Part shown: one piece after another, positions 1 through 11,584 of the stretch
Position numbering within the stretch: position 1 is the stretch's first letter
How the letters are laid out: every line of letters starts with the position of its first letter
DNA from: Cryptomeria japonica
Taxonomy: Eukaryota > Streptophyta > Pinopsida > Cupressales > Cupressaceae
Direction of reading: 5' to 3'
Length of the DNA stretch: 64,000 bases
Assembly: GCF_030272615.1 (NCBI RefSeq)
Contig: NC_081411.1
Coordinates: 37,328,640-37,392,639 of the forward strand
The notes under the pieces: generated by a model
What the model was told of the DNA's origin: nothing
What the model saw: only the letters and a program-made list of their open reading frames with translations
Database searches by the model: none
Translations under genes and position numbers: made by a program

Positions 1-293
1 TGCAGGAGCTAGTATCCTGTTTATCACAACTCAAGGGGATTCAATTCCTAAATCATATCGATTGTCATTTCCTTGCACTAATAACATAGCAGAATATGAG
101 GCATTAACAACTGGATTATGAATTGCAGTTCAGTGGAAGATCCAGGAACTTCATTTTTTGGAGACTCCCAACTTGTAATAAACAAAAGATGAAAAATTAC
201 TGCCTTATAAGAAAATATAGATAATTTCAAACAATAATTCACAAGGATAATCTTTGCGTAGATACCAAGAGAAAATAATTGAGCTGCAGATGC
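1..293 (+). pseudogene. Tat-type gypsy RNase H fragment (element A)
   Basis: Conceptual translation from base 3 gives a gypsy RNase H signature: GASILFITTQGD, then RLSFPCTNNIAEYEALTTGL, then a degraded GDSQLVI motif near 163-177. The last matches the conserved GDS aspartate block of Ty3/gypsy RNase H. Stops and small frame changes follow (about 118, 188), so it cannot be expressed. The upstream RT lies outside the window. It runs directly into the integrase piece on the same strand, which fixes the orientation of element A. Family-level call is firm; the exact 3' limit is arbitrary. Confidence 0.75.
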
Positions 294-838
294 CATGGCT
301 ACTATTGCTTCGCTAATTGATTTACTGCAGAATCAAACCCGCTATGAGTTCTTGGTGGAAAACCTTTTGGTCCTCTCATATGAGATCACTCCTATAGAAA
401 TGATATGTGCCATTGGTCCTGATTCCCCTTGGTATGGTCTCTTTTTTACATATCTTCATGACAATACCCTTCTTCTTAACCTATCTAATAAACAATGTCA
501 TACTTTAATCCGCCAATCTTTCTGATATGTTATTTTAGCCGACACCCTTTACCATTGAGGTCTAGATGGAACTCTTCTTAGATGTTTAGAAAGGGATGAA
601 TCTTAGATTACATTGTGAGAATTTCATTAAGGTATATGTGGTGCCCATTCTAGTGGGCCAACCTTAGCCAAGAAACTCGTCATGACTGGATAGTACTGGC
701 CCAGTATGGAAAATGATTCATATCAGTTTGTCAAGAAATTAAGCAATGTCAAATTCATGGAGACCTTATTCATGCACCAGCCCAAGAACTACAGTCAATT
801 GTGACTCCTTGGCCTTTTTATCAGTGGGGACTCGATCT
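294..838 (+). pseudogene. gypsy integrase, N-terminal part (element A)
   Basis: The piece opens with the RNase H-integrase linker (ATIASLIDLLQNQTRYEF). Degraded zinc-binding and early core segments follow: RYVILADTLYH, GPTLAKKLVMTG, YWPSM, KQCQIHGDLIHAPAQEL and finally WPFYQWGLDL. Reading them needs several frame changes and passes many TGA/TAG codons. The coding match stops abruptly at the GATCT target site 834-838 and resumes at 5049 with DLIGKIHPPSSNGHKF. A copia element has therefore cut the integrase core in two. Confidence 0.75.
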
Positions 839-1263
839 TGTGAGATTTTACCAAGATCAAGAGGCAATGGAAAGCACAAATAAGAGAGACAAAAATATGA
901 TCAACTGGATCATTAAGCATTACATACAATCAATATAAGCCTGCTTATATAGGCAAGGCTATATGGATACGTGAGCATACAAACATGACATGTGGCTCAA
1001 TAAGAAACAAGGGTAGGTAGGAAATAGGTGTGGGTAGGGAGGAGAAACAATATAATATTCCACATGAGGTGGATCACCCACTGAATATGGAGTGTAACAA
1101 CAAGATCAACACCATAAAAGGTGGAAATTCTCCTACACACACTATCCCAATGTGGCACAAACACCCAAGTGTCTCATACCCAAACTACTATGAAATGCAT
1201 TTCCTCAGTAAACTTAAGTAAAATGTAATAATATCCATGATGAATAATTATTTACACCAACAC
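839..1263 (-). repeat. copia LTR, downstream (3') copy
   Basis: 425-bp direct repeat of 4586-5048. It starts TGTGAGATTTT and ends CACCAACA. It lacks about 38 bp that the other copy has near 4636-4673. The sequence next to it, CCCCCCTTAAG at 1264-1274, reads as a polypurine tract on the minus strand, so this is the 3' LTR. Confidence 0.9.
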
Positions 1264-1722
1264 CCCCCCTTAAGTGCAACTTAGGGGAATGCACTTAAGT
1301 CTACAATGCAACTAAGAAATGCAAGATAGGTCCTGGCTACTAGGCCATGTTAGGTACCCATGTACAAATGCGAATGCATGAAAACCAATGCAATGAAATC
1401 TCTCACAAAGTGGGGAAAGAGAGAAAAACCCAATGGGAAAAAACCCTCCCCCAAAAGAGAGATGAAAACATGCAAGAGAACTCTCATAGAAGAATGTGAA
1501 GGACAAAACCCCATGTGAAGAAAAAGTCCCCCCCATATGAGAGAAGAAGAAAAGCTAGGAAGCCCCCCCTCAATGTGGAATCTGCACGAATGATAAAAGC
1601 TTGATGTATGAAGAAATTGCTCCATGAACGTCAAACAACATTCCTCGTCTTGGGAAGAAATAAAACCAAAGGTGTATCCATGAAGTCTCCCCAATCATGA
1701 AGGGAAGATGTATGAAAAACAC
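1264..1722 (-). other. copia 3' untranslated region with repeated G-runs
   Basis: No convincing coding sequence. On the minus strand it holds four separate purine runs with 5-8 Gs (near 1264-1270, 1447-1453, 1529-1536, 1563-1569) spread over about 300 bp. The one touching the LTR is the likely polypurine tract; the others look like extra copies of the same kind of tract. Confidence 0.5.
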
Positions 1723-3759
1723 TCATGATGAAAGGAATCTCTGAAAACTGCTCAAGTGCTCCATGTCGATGTTGAAAGATAACCCCTCCAAAGGTGGTAA
1801 ACTATGGCACACTACTAAAAAAGAAACTCCAAGATTTAGTGGAGATGGATGTAGAACATGTCCCAAAGACTCACATGTCTCCTCAAAAAATAAAGAGACC
1901 TCCACCAACTATTGTACATAAGTATCCACAATCATGTCAACCTCTAAAGAATGATCATGTAGAGAATGAACAAGAGGGCCAGAGTGTTCCCTCACAACAA
2001 TCGAAGAAGGATCACCTTCATCAAAGAGAAGATGAATGTCATCAATGATGTCTCCCAAATCTGCAATGTAGGATTCCACAAACAAACCTACAATGTCTGT
2101 CAAGTAATCATCCCATGAATCTGAAGCTAGAAGATAATGAATATCATGTTGCACTGAATCACATGAAGGAAAAATTGTCGCACTATCTACATCATTAGGT
2201 GCAATAGGTGATGTGATATCAATATGAGGAGATGAAATACAAGGCTCAAGAATGGGTTCACATGTAAGAATCCCCATGTTCAAGTGTCCAAAGTTCTTCT
2301 CAAAGACTGAACCATCACAAGAAGTGTGATCATCATGTGTAGAATCATCAAATGTGAAATCATCATCATCAACAAAGTCTAAAAAGGAGTATAACTGAGA
2401 TGCATGATCAACCACCCTAGTCGCAATGATAGCTCTAGTCTCCAAGTTTCTAATGAAAACTGACTCAGGTGTGAACTCCACAACTCTCTTAGCTGCACCA
2501 TGTGTGATTTGATAGATGCAAAGGAGATTGTTTGTCAAGTGGGGTACACACAACACATCATTGAAGTAGTTATCCCCAATGTCAATAGATCCTTTCCCAA
2601 TCACATCCATGTATGTATGATTGCCCATGAAAATCTATGACATGGTGCAAGACTCAAACGTAGAGAACATAGACTGCGAAAATGTCATATGATGAGAAGC
2701 CCTTGAATCTAGAAGCCATCTCTCTGAATCATGATTGATAGTAGCACATAGAGATTTTCCTTTTTTTGTCCCAAAAGAGTGAGTCTTCCCACTTGTAGAA
2801 GCCATGAATGCTTGCCCTTTTCCTTTTGAATGTGAGGAAGTGGAAGCTGGTGAATCATCCTTCTTGTAGACATTAGGCAAATCAATGTTATGCTTTTTGA
2901 TGATATGTGTGAGCTCATCAATCTTTTTAAAATGGCAATGATGCTCCTCATGACCAAACTTTTTAGAATAGGCACAAGTAGGTTTCTCCCTCTTTGGTGA
3001 ATTATCCCTCTTGGAAGAGAATGAATCTCCTTGTTGTGGAGAGGATGATGCTTTGTCCTTAGGCTTTGATTGCCATTTCTTCTTGTTTGTGTTGTCCTTT
3101 CCTTGATTTCCTTTGTTCCCTTGATTTGCCACTAATGCTTGAGACTTAGAAGCCTTAAGAATGCCCATGCTTATCAACTTAGTTTGTTCCATCATCAATA
3201 TTTCATTGAAAGCATCAAATGTAGGCATTGTGTAGCTTGAACCTATTGTCATCCTATGGGTTTGGAAACTAGAAACAAATGTTGCATATTCTTGTGGAAG
3301 CTTGCCCATCAAGTTGAAGATCAATTGAGTATCCTTATTATCAATGCCACAATCTTTGAGTTGTGCCCTCAACTCATTTTCCTTGGTGACATAATCTTGT
3401 ATTGTATCAAAGTTCTTGGGATCCAACATGGTGAGATCACTATCAATTTGATATCCCCTAATCTCATCAACTTGACCATATAAGTCTTGAAACTTTTTCC
3501 AAGCATCCTTGATTAGAGTACATTTCTCAATATGAAAAATGATATCCTTTGATACATACTTTCTTAAGGTACCAATTGCCATTATATTTTTAGTGAGCCA
3601 ATCCAAGTGACCAACTGGATCAACCTTAGGATCAGTGGGAGCAATAATAGTTCCATCAATGTAATGAGTTAGTCCTTTTTCCATAAGTTTACTCCATGCA
3701 TCAATTTTCCAAGTAGCATAATTAGGAGGAGTTAATAGAGGAAACTTAGAAGAACCCAT
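1723..3759 (-). pseudogene. copia gag-protease frame with two TAG stops
   Basis: One frame of about 679 codons from ATG 3759 (MGSSKFPLLTPPNYATWK), a typical copia gag start. The gag_UBN2-like body follows, with DAWKKFQDLYGQVDEIRGYQ and later ELRAQLKDCG. A zinc-knuckle-like CAYSKKFGHEEHHC has Ser in place of the second Cys. Next comes a protease start, WLLDSRASHHMT, where the usual DSG is DSR, so the catalytic motif is damaged. TAG at 2635-2637 and TAG near 1909-1911 interrupt the frame. Protease-like sequence (GDNYFNDVLCVPHLTNNLL) continues after the first stop. The last 200 or so codons are acidic and match nothing I know. Integrase and RT, expected next, are missing. Confidence 0.8.
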
Positions 3760-4572
3760 AGCAGTAGAAAGGAAGGAACACAAGAGCACAAAAGCACAAG
3801 ATACACCCCCCCAAATTCACTCAATCAAGAAACCCCCCAAAATGGTGATTTTGGCACTTGATAATTAGTGCATATACAATGGGCCACTTGAAAACCAAGG
3901 CAAAGTGGACTTTTGATTTCAATTTACAACTTCTCAAAATGAGATCCAAGAGACTTCAACAAATACTGCGAGTGATCTAAACTGAGATCCAAGCAAAATG
4001 CAAGTACCAAATATGCCAAAAAAGGCCAAATATTGAAAGTACAATTTCTACTTAAAATCACTACAAACAGATGGTAGATTATGAAAGTAGATGAAAAAAT
4101 ATGCACTTTCAAAAAAAACAACACCTGAAAAGGAGTCCATATGAGCCCAAACGAAGCCTCCAAAGTTGTAAAAATTGGGATTTTGCGATTTCCAAAAAAC
4201 CTATATCCAAAAATCATAAAATTTTTGTATCACTGTACAGATCACAAAATTCTACCCCAAAACAAAAAAAATTGCTTGTTAAAAGGAGTCCAGATGAGTG
4301 AGATATTGCTATTTGAAAATTGTCAGCAAAATTATAATTTCTGGAAAATTTCCGTCGCAGCGTCAAACTTCAAATGCCTCTAGATTTGGCCTCCGAAGTC
4401 CTATTTGGATGAAACAAAAGGCAAAACTGACTTTCTTGGACCTCCTCAATCCAATGGTAACCTCAGATTTAACCCATCAAGCTTCAATAATAACCTGCAA
4501 TAGAAAACTCCAAAATAGACAATACCAAATAGCATCAATTTCTCTCAATTAGCAAACCAATGACACTCTAAT
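3760..4572 (-). other. copia 5' leader
   Basis: About 0.8 kb between the primer site and the gag start on the minus strand. AT-rich, with no long open frame and no recognised motif. It is the position of the packaging and dimerisation signals in retrotransposons, but I see nothing specific. Confidence 0.5.
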
Positions 4573-4585
4573 GACTCTGATACCA
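4573..4585 (-). promoter_or_regulatory. primer binding site, initiator Met tRNA
   Basis: On the minus strand the bases directly after the 5' LTR read TGGTATCAGAGTC. This is the standard plant copia primer site complementary to the 3' end of initiator tRNA-Met. There is no gap to the LTR end at 4586, which confirms both orientation and boundary. Confidence 0.9.
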
Positions 4586-5048
4586 TGTGAGATTTTGCCA
4601 AGATCAAGAGGACAATGGAAAGAACAAATAAGAGAGAACAAAATAGATGATAGAAATAAACAGTATTCTATCAAGATGAAAAATATGATCAACTGTATCA
4701 TTAAGCATTACATACAATGAATATAAGCCTGCTTATATTGACAAGGCTATATGGATATGTGAGCATACAAACATGACATGTGGCCCAATAAGAAATAAGG
4801 GTAGGTAGGAAATAGGTGTGGGTAGGTAGGAGAAACAATATAATATTCCACATTAAGTGGATCACCCACTAAATGTGAAGTGTAACAACAAGATCAATAC
4901 CATAAAAGGTGGAAATTCTCCTACACACTATCCCAATGTGGCACAAACACCCAAGTGTCTTATACCCAAACTACTATGAAATGTATTTCCTAAGTAAATT
5001 TAAGTAAAGTGTAATAATATCCATGATGAATAATTATTTACACCAATA
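4586..5048 (-). repeat. copia LTR, upstream (5') copy
   Basis: 463-bp copy of 839-1263, starting TGTGAGATTTT. It ends CACCAATA where the other copy has CACCAACA, a single C-to-T change at the conserved terminal CA. The GATCT duplication follows at 5049-5053. Confidence 0.9.
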
Positions 5049-5935
5049 GATCTCATAGGCAAGATTCATCCTCCTTCTTCCAATGGCCATAAATTCATTA
5101 TAACTACCACATAATAGTTTATAAAATGGATTGAAGTTGTTCCTCTCACCTAAGTTACTAGAAAATAGATTGATACATTCATTCTTAACTATATCATCTA
5201 CTACTATGGTGTCCCTCTTTCTATCATCACAGATAATGGACGTCCCTTTAACAACCAAGATGTTCATGAACTTTGTGATTGCTTCCATATTAATCATCGC
5301 TTCTCCACTCCATACTACCCCCAAGGTAATGGTCAAGACGAGGTGTCTAATAGAACCAGTCTCAAAATCCTCAAAAAGACAGTCGATGATGTTGGCCGAA
5401 ATTGGCACATCCAACTTAATCCCACACTTTGGGCCTATCGTACAAGTGTTAGAACTCCTACAAGAGCTACACCTACAGGAGCTACACCTTATTCACTTGT
5501 CTATGGCATCGAAGATATCTTTCCTATTGAGGTCAAGTTACCATCTTTGCAAGTCTCTTTGTGCAACATCATCTATGATGAAGACTACATGGTCTCTCGC
5601 TTACAAGAACTAGAAATATTGGATGAATGATGACAAACTGCCTTTAATTGTCTTAAGGATTATCATCAAATAATGAGTCATAGCTACAATCATAAGGTTT
5701 AGCCTCGTACATTTGAGATGGATGACTTAGTTATCAAAGAGAATCCTAGAAATTAGTAAGATAGAGAGAAGAAGAGAAAGTTCAAACCAAATTGGCTTGG
5801 TTCCTACATCATCACAACAGTCTATGGATTAGGTCCATATCAGATATCAACACTAGATGGAGAACATTTGGAGGACCCTATCAGCAACATGCACCTTCAC
5901 AGGTTTTATACATAGCCCTTCAGAATATCCTAATT
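5049..5935 (+). pseudogene. gypsy integrase, core and C-terminal part (element A)
   Basis: Continues the integrase broken at 838. It reads DLIGKIHPPSSNGHKFIITT, then the second catalytic block YGVPLSIITDNGRPFNN (Asp in TDNG), then HRFSTPYYPQGNGQ, LWAYRTSVRTPT and TPYSLVYGIEDIFPIEV. The C-terminal PNWLGSYIITTVYGLGPYQI and GEHLEDPISNMHLHRFY fit Tat-type gypsy integrases. Several stops and frame changes are present, for example the two TGA codons at 5627-5632 and stops near 5755. The end is set by the last recognisable residues before an A-rich tract. Confidence 0.8.
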
Positions 5936-7530
5936 CAAAAAAATCAAAAAATAATACAAAAATTAAAAATTAAAAAAATTGAAAAACTATGAAAAAAAAG
6001 TAAAGAGAAATAAATTCATCCAACAGTGAAAACCACTTCGGTGGTGCACTAGGAAAGTACCATGGTGAACAATGGGTTACCGACACCATGTGTAGAGACA
6101 TTTCTCCTCCCTCCTTTAGGACTCAATCCCTTTTTCACTTTACTTTGCACACATTCGCAACCTATCCATCCATAATAAACTTACCCATTCCCATCATGGC
6201 TTGTTATTGATCTACATAAGATTGGTTAGCCATTCATAATAAAATCCTCCCTTTTCACCTGTTTCCTTCCATAATAAATTACATCCAATCTATAACTTGG
6301 GTAAAATCCTAAGTCTAGTGATGGAAGTGGTACCCCGAGCATCGCATGTTTTGAGGGGCATCATCTTTTCATTCCTCCTTCTTTTCATGCACACTCTATA
6401 GTAAAAGTCATTTGCATCTCCAATCCGCAATAAATTTCTATTCTTCTTCACAATAAAGTATTAGTTTCATGGATTCGATTAGTTTCAGATGAGATACAAG
6501 CAACAATAGTGTTTCAACAAATCAAATCTTTCAGCAGACTTTGGAAACAACATGGTTTTTAGCATGATCTCTCCTTTATCAGGATGACAACATTGCGACC
6601 AAATCAAACATGTTAGCATATGTGGAAATAAGCACAAATAACTTGAAGATTCCATTGTGTGTTGGTGTCAAGTCTTGGTTTTCTTTTGATTTTATCTTTT
6701 GGTGACATGTCTTTTAACTTTTCTACGATGTCTCTGATTAGAGATTCTATCTTCAGGATGTCTTTGACTAGAAAGGCAAGGGTGGGATATGTTAACCTAT
6801 TGTTTTGTTGTCTGTGGATTGTCTCTTAGTAATGCTATGACTTTTTTGGGGATATGAGGACACTGTGAGTCTAGTATGAACTGGGGCATTCCTTGTTTGC
6901 AACTGTTTGATCTCCATGCAAATAGATACGATGACTTTCTGGGTCAAACCTATACCTCAATTTTCGTATAACCTATTTGCCATAATAAATCTCAATAATG
7001 ATAAAGTAGAAGGGTATCTTTCACTTCCATATCTTCTATCTTTTATCCCTTTCTTGGTTGACCTCCATCATCGTTCCTTGAGTCTATGTAGCCCGCTATC
7101 ACATGATTGAGTATAATGACACAACAAAAATATCTGCATTTCATGTAGTTAGCACCTACATAATCAAATGTTAGAATATCTCATTTCATACATACATATA
7201 GATATCACAATCACATCACATCTTGCATATATCACTAATTAGAATTTGCATTCTCATATAAAACATATAAAAACATAAAAGAACAAATACATATTGCATT
7301 TCATCATGTACATATTTGCATCCATATCATAAGCATCATAAAATTATCATCAGCATATAGAAGCATCACATAGGAAAACATTCATATAGCTTCCACAAGG
7401 ATGAGTCATCTCATATATATATCAAAAAAATAATAAAGTGTCATGATACAATGATTTAAATATCATATATGGCTACAAAATCACCCAAAGGTGTCTACAT
7501 CATCATACAAAAACTAATACAAAATGGATG
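5936..7530 (+). other. element A spacer after pol, no coding sequence seen
   Basis: Starts with an A-rich tract at 5936-6010. GTGAAAACCACTTCGGTGGT at 6026-6045 follows, like the A-rich tail plus GTGAAAACC motif after integrase in Tat elements. A similar tail is seen in element B around 11440-11590. Further on it is AT-rich with only short chance ORFs (such as 6907-7110). Confidence 0.5.
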
Positions 7531-7532
7531 CC

Positions 7533-9339
7533 ACTAAGCTATGATGAAGACCCTCGCTCGAAGCTAGCTGGTCTCGAAGGAGTCTGAGCCCTCGACGGTC
7601 CTATCCTAGGATCAACCCCTTTGTGCCTCCCCCTTGGTGGTGCGAGTGGACCCATAACTCCTTTACTGGATGCATGTTGTCTATCCTATTCTCCTATGGT
7701 AGTTGTTTGGGATTGTCTCCTGAAACTCCTAGCTCTCAGCTCTGGAGGTACAACTACATAATATAGTTCTCTCTAGTAGGCTATCTCCTCCTCTTCTCCC
7801 AGGACATATGAATAGGAAGCTACTGTGTCCTTTTCTATTCTCCTACCTGCCCTCAGTACCTCCTCAGCCTTAGTGTATCATTAGATGGCCTAATCTCTCT
7901 CCCACTGCATCTCTGCTAGTTGTCTCCTCAATCGTGTCACATCTCTTTCAAGATCCTTGATCTCATTAGCCTACCCTATTGCAATCTATCATAGCGCTAG
8001 CAGTACGTCCTCCTTCTCATCACCACCCTATGCACCCTTTTTTCCAGCATAGCCCTGTCCTTATCTTGGTGGATCTCCCTCGGGTACCTATCCCTATATT
8101 TGTACCTCTCCTTGAGAACCAACCTGTAATACCTGTCCCCCTCTACTCCTAGGTGGTCTCGGTGGTCTCCTTTCCTCTAGCTCCTATCTCTCACCAATCT
8201 CCCTTTGTCAACCACTACCTCTCACCATCCTCCTCACTACTCCTCTGCCTCCTCTGTCTCCCTCCATCTCATCCTCATCATCATCATCCTCCCCTACATA
8301 GGCTCATCTCGATCTGTCAATCTCGATAAATGATGTGGTGAAAAATATGTATCATAACTTTGCATCTGTACCTGCATCTGCAATATCCCTATGTAGATCC
8401 CAAGGCATCAGAACCATTTGCTCGAACTATGTCACTATAGCATCATAAGATGAAATCGGCCCCTAGTGAGCCTTCTCTCATACTGTCCGAGAAAACTCCC
8501 TTGATCCCCAAGGCAAACTCTGCTGCCGATCAAGCTACCTACACACCCTATCAATCAGATGCCTGTTTAAGCTATATGGCATTCGTCCGATTAAGTACCT
8601 ACTCCTAAACATATAGGGTACCTATATGGCATCCTCCTCCCAATCCTCATAGTCTAGATAGGGTCTCCATATCTATGTCATCGATCACTCATCTCCAGTA
8701 GTCCACCTTCCCAATCTATGGTGGGGAAGTAATCATGTTGTACAAATGTGCAAAACACTATCCATGTCCTCTCCCTCTAAAATGAATAGGCCTTGTCACT
8801 ATAATGTGCTCATAAGCCTATACCTGTAGCAGTGTCACCTCGTATCCTAACCCACAGCCACCAAAATAGACAAACTGGTGTAGCTCATGATACAAATGCA
8901 CCAAGACACATGGACCCCATGCATATCTGGTGTGCTCTGTAACCAATGTCTCTAGTGTCCTCCCCTATCGAATAGACATGCCATGCTTCACCCAGTCTCG
9001 ACATAGGTATCCGCTGATCACTCACCCGACCACCACTGGTAGTCTCTATCCAGTAGCTAGCATCACCTCCCAGCTGACATGACCTGAGCTCATCTCCAAC
9101 TCAGGGTCTCCAAAGAATCATCTTAGTGCATCCATGTCTCTCTCTCTCTATCATATGGAACCTATGCACCATGGATAGGCACCCTCAATATCCTATAAAC
9201 ATCCTCTAATGTGACAGTCATCTCACCAGTCGACGAGTGAAATGAAAATGTCTCAGAGTGGCATCTCTCTCCTAGAGCAGTCAACAATCTTTTGTTCACG
9301 TGAATCTCAAGTAGATACATGATATGTCTCAAACCCATG
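7533..9339 (-). pseudogene. antisense plant mobile domain (PMD) ORF of element A
   Basis: Read on the minus strand from ATG 9339, the translation gives LLTALGERCHSETFSFH, STGEMTVTLEDVYRILRVPI, HVSWEVMLATG, YLCRDWVKHGMSIR, LVTEHTRYAWGPCVLVHLYH and FVYFGGCGLGYEV. The GEMTVTLEDVYRILRVPI block is the hallmark of the plant mobile domain (MAIN/MAIL1-like family; also carried by gypsy and Mutator-type elements). The rest is basic and low-complexity, with an acidic DDDDEDEMEGD-like run near 8270-8295 and a coiled-coil-like stretch. Many TAG and TGA stops and at least one frame change break it. An antisense extra ORF between pol and the 3' LTR is a known trait of Tat elements such as Grande and Retand. 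Confidence 0.7.
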
Positions 9340-10472
9340 CCCTCGATTGCTTCTTGCTACTCAAATATCATCTTTGGTCGCAACCTCTATGTCATGGGAA
9401 ACCTCTGCCTAGTCTCAATCATGGGAAAGTACACCTGCATCCAATCAAACCAAGCATATCAATCCTAGTGCTTATGTCTATCACATGGCACTGCATCCTA
9501 GTGTATATGTTCATCACATTGCACTTGATCCTATTTGGAGGCACTTGCTTGAGTTAATCCTCTTAGTAGTTTATCCAATTGACAGTGTATGTTCAGCACA
9601 AAATTATCAATTCGTGCCTCTTTCTCAATTTGTCTTCCCTAGGGCAGTTTATCCCACTGACATCGTATGTTCATCATAGAATTGTCGACCTATGCCCCAC
9701 AAGACACAAACATGTTTCTACAAGGTAGACATGATTTTACTCTACCTAAATACATTTCTTTGCCCTAGACATGCCTAAACTACACAAACACACCACTGAT
9801 CAACCTAGATGTACTTTTGTGACATAGACATGTTCACATGGCATAGACGTGTCCATACTTCACTTAAACAGGATCATAATCATAAATGCGTTTATCCTTA
9901 ACCTAGACGTGGCTTTCTATCCTACACATGTTTATAACTGACCTGGATGCAGTTTTGTAGCAAACACCAATTCTAGATTTTTGTTTACCTACTCTAACAT
10001 GCATTAATGAGACTAATAAATGCAAAAAATGTACAACATGGTTTCAAGGTACTTACTGGCTCACCCATGTCATCTGGCCTCTGATATCATCGAACTCGAT
10101 CGAACCTGTGAACTCTATCCATCACTGTTGACTGCTCTGACTACTTTAAGCCCTCTCTCTGTACTTTGAATTCTAAGGTGCATGGATACTAATGAGGATG
10201 TTTTTTCTTGTGGGCCCTATCTTATAGGTTTCCCCACCTTCATCCCTTCTGTCCATTCTCCTTCCCAAGTCAGTCTTTATTCTGTGTGACCTTGTCATCC
10301 TATCATGTTAGTCCTTTCTAGCCTTTCTTTCTTATCGAGAGATTGTCTGCAATCTTTCAAAACATTTTCAACCAATCTCTTGAGGGGGCATATCATTCCT
10401 GTCATGATGCAACTTTGTATCAATTTATCTTATCTTCTTTGAAACAATGCGACAAGCTACATTGTGTCAAAC
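9340..10472 (+). other. element A spacer before the 3' LTR
   Basis: No gene seen. Around 9470-9690 there are loose repeats of TATGTTCATCACA-like units. Around 9765-9955 there are imperfect copies of CATAGACATGT/CCTAGACGTGG. These look like degenerate short tandem repeats. The rest is unremarkable AT-rich sequence. Confidence 0.45.
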
Positions 10473-10482
10473 AGGGGCAAAA
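10473..10482 (+). promoter_or_regulatory. polypurine tract of element A
   Basis: AGGGGCAAAA directly precedes TGTAGACACC, the presumed start of the 3' LTR. Its place and purine content fit the plus-strand primer site of a + oriented gypsy element. Confidence 0.65.
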
Positions 10483-11250
10483 TGTAGACACCTAAAATTG
10501 TGCTATCTAATTAAATAAATATTTTTAGTTAATTCTTTTATCCTAATTATTTTATTGATTTAATAAATCTTTATTTATTTAATTAATTCATTTATCCTCT
10601 TCTAAGCCTTTCCTCATTTAAGTAAATACTTTTATTTATTTAAATTTTCCTTTTCCTAAATTAAATAAATTTTTATTTATTTAATTGATCCCATTTCTTC
10701 TATTAATTAAATAAATCTTTATTTATTTAATTAATTAATTATCTTTTTCTACCCATGACACATGGAATTCATCTCTTAATTATCCTCTTATCTACCCTCT
10801 TTATCATTTTATTATTTTCTCTACCTACCCTTTAATCCTAGCTGACCATTTATCATTACACCTCTCAATCTTATCCCTCCATTTCTTAAAGTGTCTTCTA
10901 TATAAGAGGATACTCTCCTTCATTATCAACCCAAATTTCCTAATGAATGAACATACTAATCAAACTTATGCACTCAAGCCTTCTTGCGATCAAGATGTCA
11001 ACTGCATTTCCGTTCTTTGTTGACCTCTTGTGCACATACAAAATCTTAGAGCAAATATATCAAGCAAAATCAATGGAGATAGGAAGAATGGAGATTCAAA
11101 CCCTACTGGACATGTGATGGTATAATCTTTTGATTTTGTTGATTTGCATTGTCTTAGGTAATCTTCATTGTGTATGGTGGATTGCTTTCATTGATAGGCT
11201 AGGGTTTTGTGGTTAAATCCATTTTAGTCTTTCAATATTGTTATTTCCAT
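10483..11250 (+). repeat. 3' LTR of element A (right end uncertain)
   Basis: Begins TGTAGACACCTAAAATTG after a polypurine tract. A TATA-like CTATATAAG lies at 10898-10906, followed by a probable transcript start region. The 5' copy is outside the window, so the right end cannot be fixed. Recognisable element B sequence begins by about 11440, and the limit given is a guess between the two. Confidence 0.6.
10508..10740. repeat. five AT-rich imperfect palindromes in LTR U3
   Basis: Units of the form TTAAATAAAT-n-ATTTATTTAA recur at about 10510, 10558, 10618, 10660 and 10704, roughly 45-60 bp apart, separated by TCCT/TCCCATTTCTTC-type spacers. Each could form an AT hairpin. They lie 150-400 bp upstream of the TATA-like site. 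Confidence 0.7.
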
Positions 11251-11584
11251 TATCCACTTTTCACCATATGTATATGGTTTTAGTCTTTCAATAAGGTTGA
11301 ATCCATTTTAGTCTTTAGAATTGATATGTGAGCATAGGCAAATGCGAGTAGATGGGCTAGGATGGATAAATGGGCAAAGCGATCTCATAGATGGAGAAAC
11401 TCACTTTGAGATGTCGCCTATTTACTAGGTTTTCACCATCTAGATTTATGGCCATTTTTCATATTTGATTTTTTTGTTAATTTTTTTATTGTTTGTACTG
11501 ATTTTTTGTATTTTTCTCTTTTTATGCTTTTTAGGGATTTTTGCTAATTTTCTTATTTTTAGTCCTCTTTTGCTTTTTTCTATT

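Larger units (their letters stand above)
839..5048 (-). mobile_element. Ty1/copia element, gag-protease only, no integrase or RT
   Basis: Complete insertion on the minus strand with direct LTRs at both ends, TGT...CA termini and a perfect 5-bp target duplication GATCT (834-838 and 5049-5053). In minus sense the order is LTR (5048-4586), Met-tRNA primer site, leader, one gag-protease frame, a G-run-rich 3' region and LTR (1263-839). It is about 4.2 kb and has no integrase, RT or RNase H. It is therefore non-autonomous, comparable to described LTR elements that keep only GAG (TR-GAG type). It interrupts the integrase of element A. Confidence 0.9.

Noticed and set aside
1312-1694. Gly/Phe/His-rich minus-strand ORFs just inside the copia LTR
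   Set aside because: Two overlapping frames over the same G-run-rich 3' region; low-complexity translation, no homology.
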